DNA of 64,000 nt from CAYQMF01 sp964418595. GTDB taxonomy: Bacteria > Planctomycetota > UBA1135 > UBA2386. The position numbers and the translations under genes were made by a program. This document shows positions 63,643 through 64,000 of this stretch, piece by piece; position 1 is the first letter of the stretch, and every line of letters starts with the position of its first letter. The stretch covers positions 113,444 through 177,443 of the forward strand of contig CAYQMF010000001.1 of the NCBI GenBank assembly GCA_964418595.1. The letters are read 5' to 3'. The notes beneath the pieces are model-generated. The model did not search any database. It was not told where the DNA came from and saw nothing but the letters and a program-made list of their open reading frames with translations.

Positions 63643-64000
63643 TCAGTGCGCCGCCTTGCTGTCTGCGCTGCGCGTGTCGTTGGCGCCGTACGCGACCCCG
63701 GTCTTCGGATCGACGAGGATCGAATGCCCGTCGCCCTGACGGCCGCCTTGCGTCACCGCGTGACCCATCGCTCGCAGCTTGCCGAGTTCGACCTCCGACA
63801 GCGCACCTTCCTCCAGGTGCACGGAGTCGGGCATCCAGGCGTGGTGCATCCGCGCCGCGTCCACGGCCTGGCGTGCGTCCATGCCGTACGCGGTCACGTT
63901 CAGGACGATGTCGAGCACGGTGTTGATGATGGTGCGGCCGCCGGGTGAGCCCGTGATCAGCAGCACCCGGCCGTCCTTGCGCACGATCGTCGGCGTCATC
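63643..64000 (-). CDS. Gamma-glutamyltransferase, C-terminal part (cut by window edge)
   Basis: The frame is open through the end of the window, so the N-terminal and the catalytic Thr are beyond it. The visible 118 residues hold the small-subunit end: MTPTIVRKDGRVLLITGSPGGRTIINTVLDIVLNV, where GSPGG is the typical loop near the active site, and a conserved end HSILVDPKTGVAYGANDTRS. The protein hydrolyses or transfers the gamma-glutamyl group of glutathione and similar peptides in the periplasm. A start codon is not in this window. Confidence 0.88.
   Translation of the reverse strand, partial: MTPTIVRKDGRVLLITGSPGGRTIINTVLDIVLNVTAYGMDARQAVDAARMHHAWMPDSVHLEEGALSEVELGKLRAMGHAVTQGGRQGDGHSILVDPKTGVAYGANDTRSADSKAAH

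Overview
This window is about 64 kb of very GC-rich chromosomal DNA, coding on both strands, with genes packed tightly and often overlapping by 4 bases (ATGA or GTGA). It is most consistent with a free-living member of the Planctomycetota or a close relative. The basis is the sulfatase and alkaline-phosphatase-type secreted enzymes, FecR/PASTA modules, many exported proteins whose signal peptides end in A-x-A-Q, large carboxypeptidase-regulatory-like repeat proteins, and a C-terminal domain shared by several unrelated exported proteins. No rRNA, tRNA or phylogenetic marker is present, so this placement is inference.

Layout. 1-1.4 kb: decayed mobile DNA (IS5-type transposase remnant and a twice-frameshifted DUF4338/DruA-like gene) with a small membrane ORF. 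1.4-6.1 kb: a secreted beta-propeller protein and a FecR-PASTA-MACPF lipoprotein, that is, a candidate pore-forming protein. 6.2-9.3 kb (minus): an operon of a conserved unknown, an APC transporter and a 2-oxoglutarate/Fe(II) oxygenase. 9.5-20.8 kb: amidohydrolase, Ca2+/cation antiporter, giant repeat protein, HEAT-like protein, sulfatase, DinB-like protein, BtuF-like protein and DHFR-like protein. 20.8-22.1 kb: two small cassette-like ORFs, each ending in an attC-like imperfect palindrome, so possibly integron cassettes without an integrase. 22.2-30.1 kb (minus): SGNH hydrolase, ThiE, Icd, a glycosyltransferase, and an HD-GYP protein coupled to a partner with a similar N-terminal region.

30.3-35.4 kb: MoxR ATPase, DUF58 and transglutaminase operon (plus), then a solute:sodium symporter on the minus strand. 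35.5-42.5 kb (minus): enoyl-CoA hydratase, a secreted hypothetical, a prenyltransferase-repeat-like protein, a coiled-coil lipoprotein, a protein of about 12 tandem repeats, and a carboxypeptidase-regulatory-like protein. 42.5-45.6 kb: RpiA, an 18-bp perfect inverted repeat, SixA, a beta-helix-like secreted protein and a broken paralogue. 45.6-51.2 kb: second giant repeat protein, SpoT-like HD protein, NUDIX hydrolase and a metallophosphatase-fold protein whose metal motifs are mostly replaced. 51.5-54.9 kb: GT2, flippase and GT2 operon for surface polysaccharide. 54.8-59.8 kb: SGNH-like exported protein, alkaline-phosphatase-family protein and hybrid histidine kinase. 59.8-64 kb: a selenoprotein candidate, SUMF1-domain lipoprotein, exported protein, small anchored protein and the C-terminal end of a gamma-glutamyltransferase.

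The most notable discovery is at 59807-60817 (minus). The reading frame continues through an in-frame TGA in the context T-U-P-P-F, the signature of iodothyronine deiodinase-like selenoproteins. It is followed 18 to 39 nt downstream by a GGUC-loop hairpin whose apex (GCAGGUCUGC) equals that of the E. coli fdhF SECIS as I recall it. The gene overlaps an upstream SUMF1-like lipoprotein gene by 4 bases and encodes an exported protein with a C-terminal helical extension. Second in interest are the MACPF lipoprotein, the attC-like cassettes and the degenerate phosphatase.
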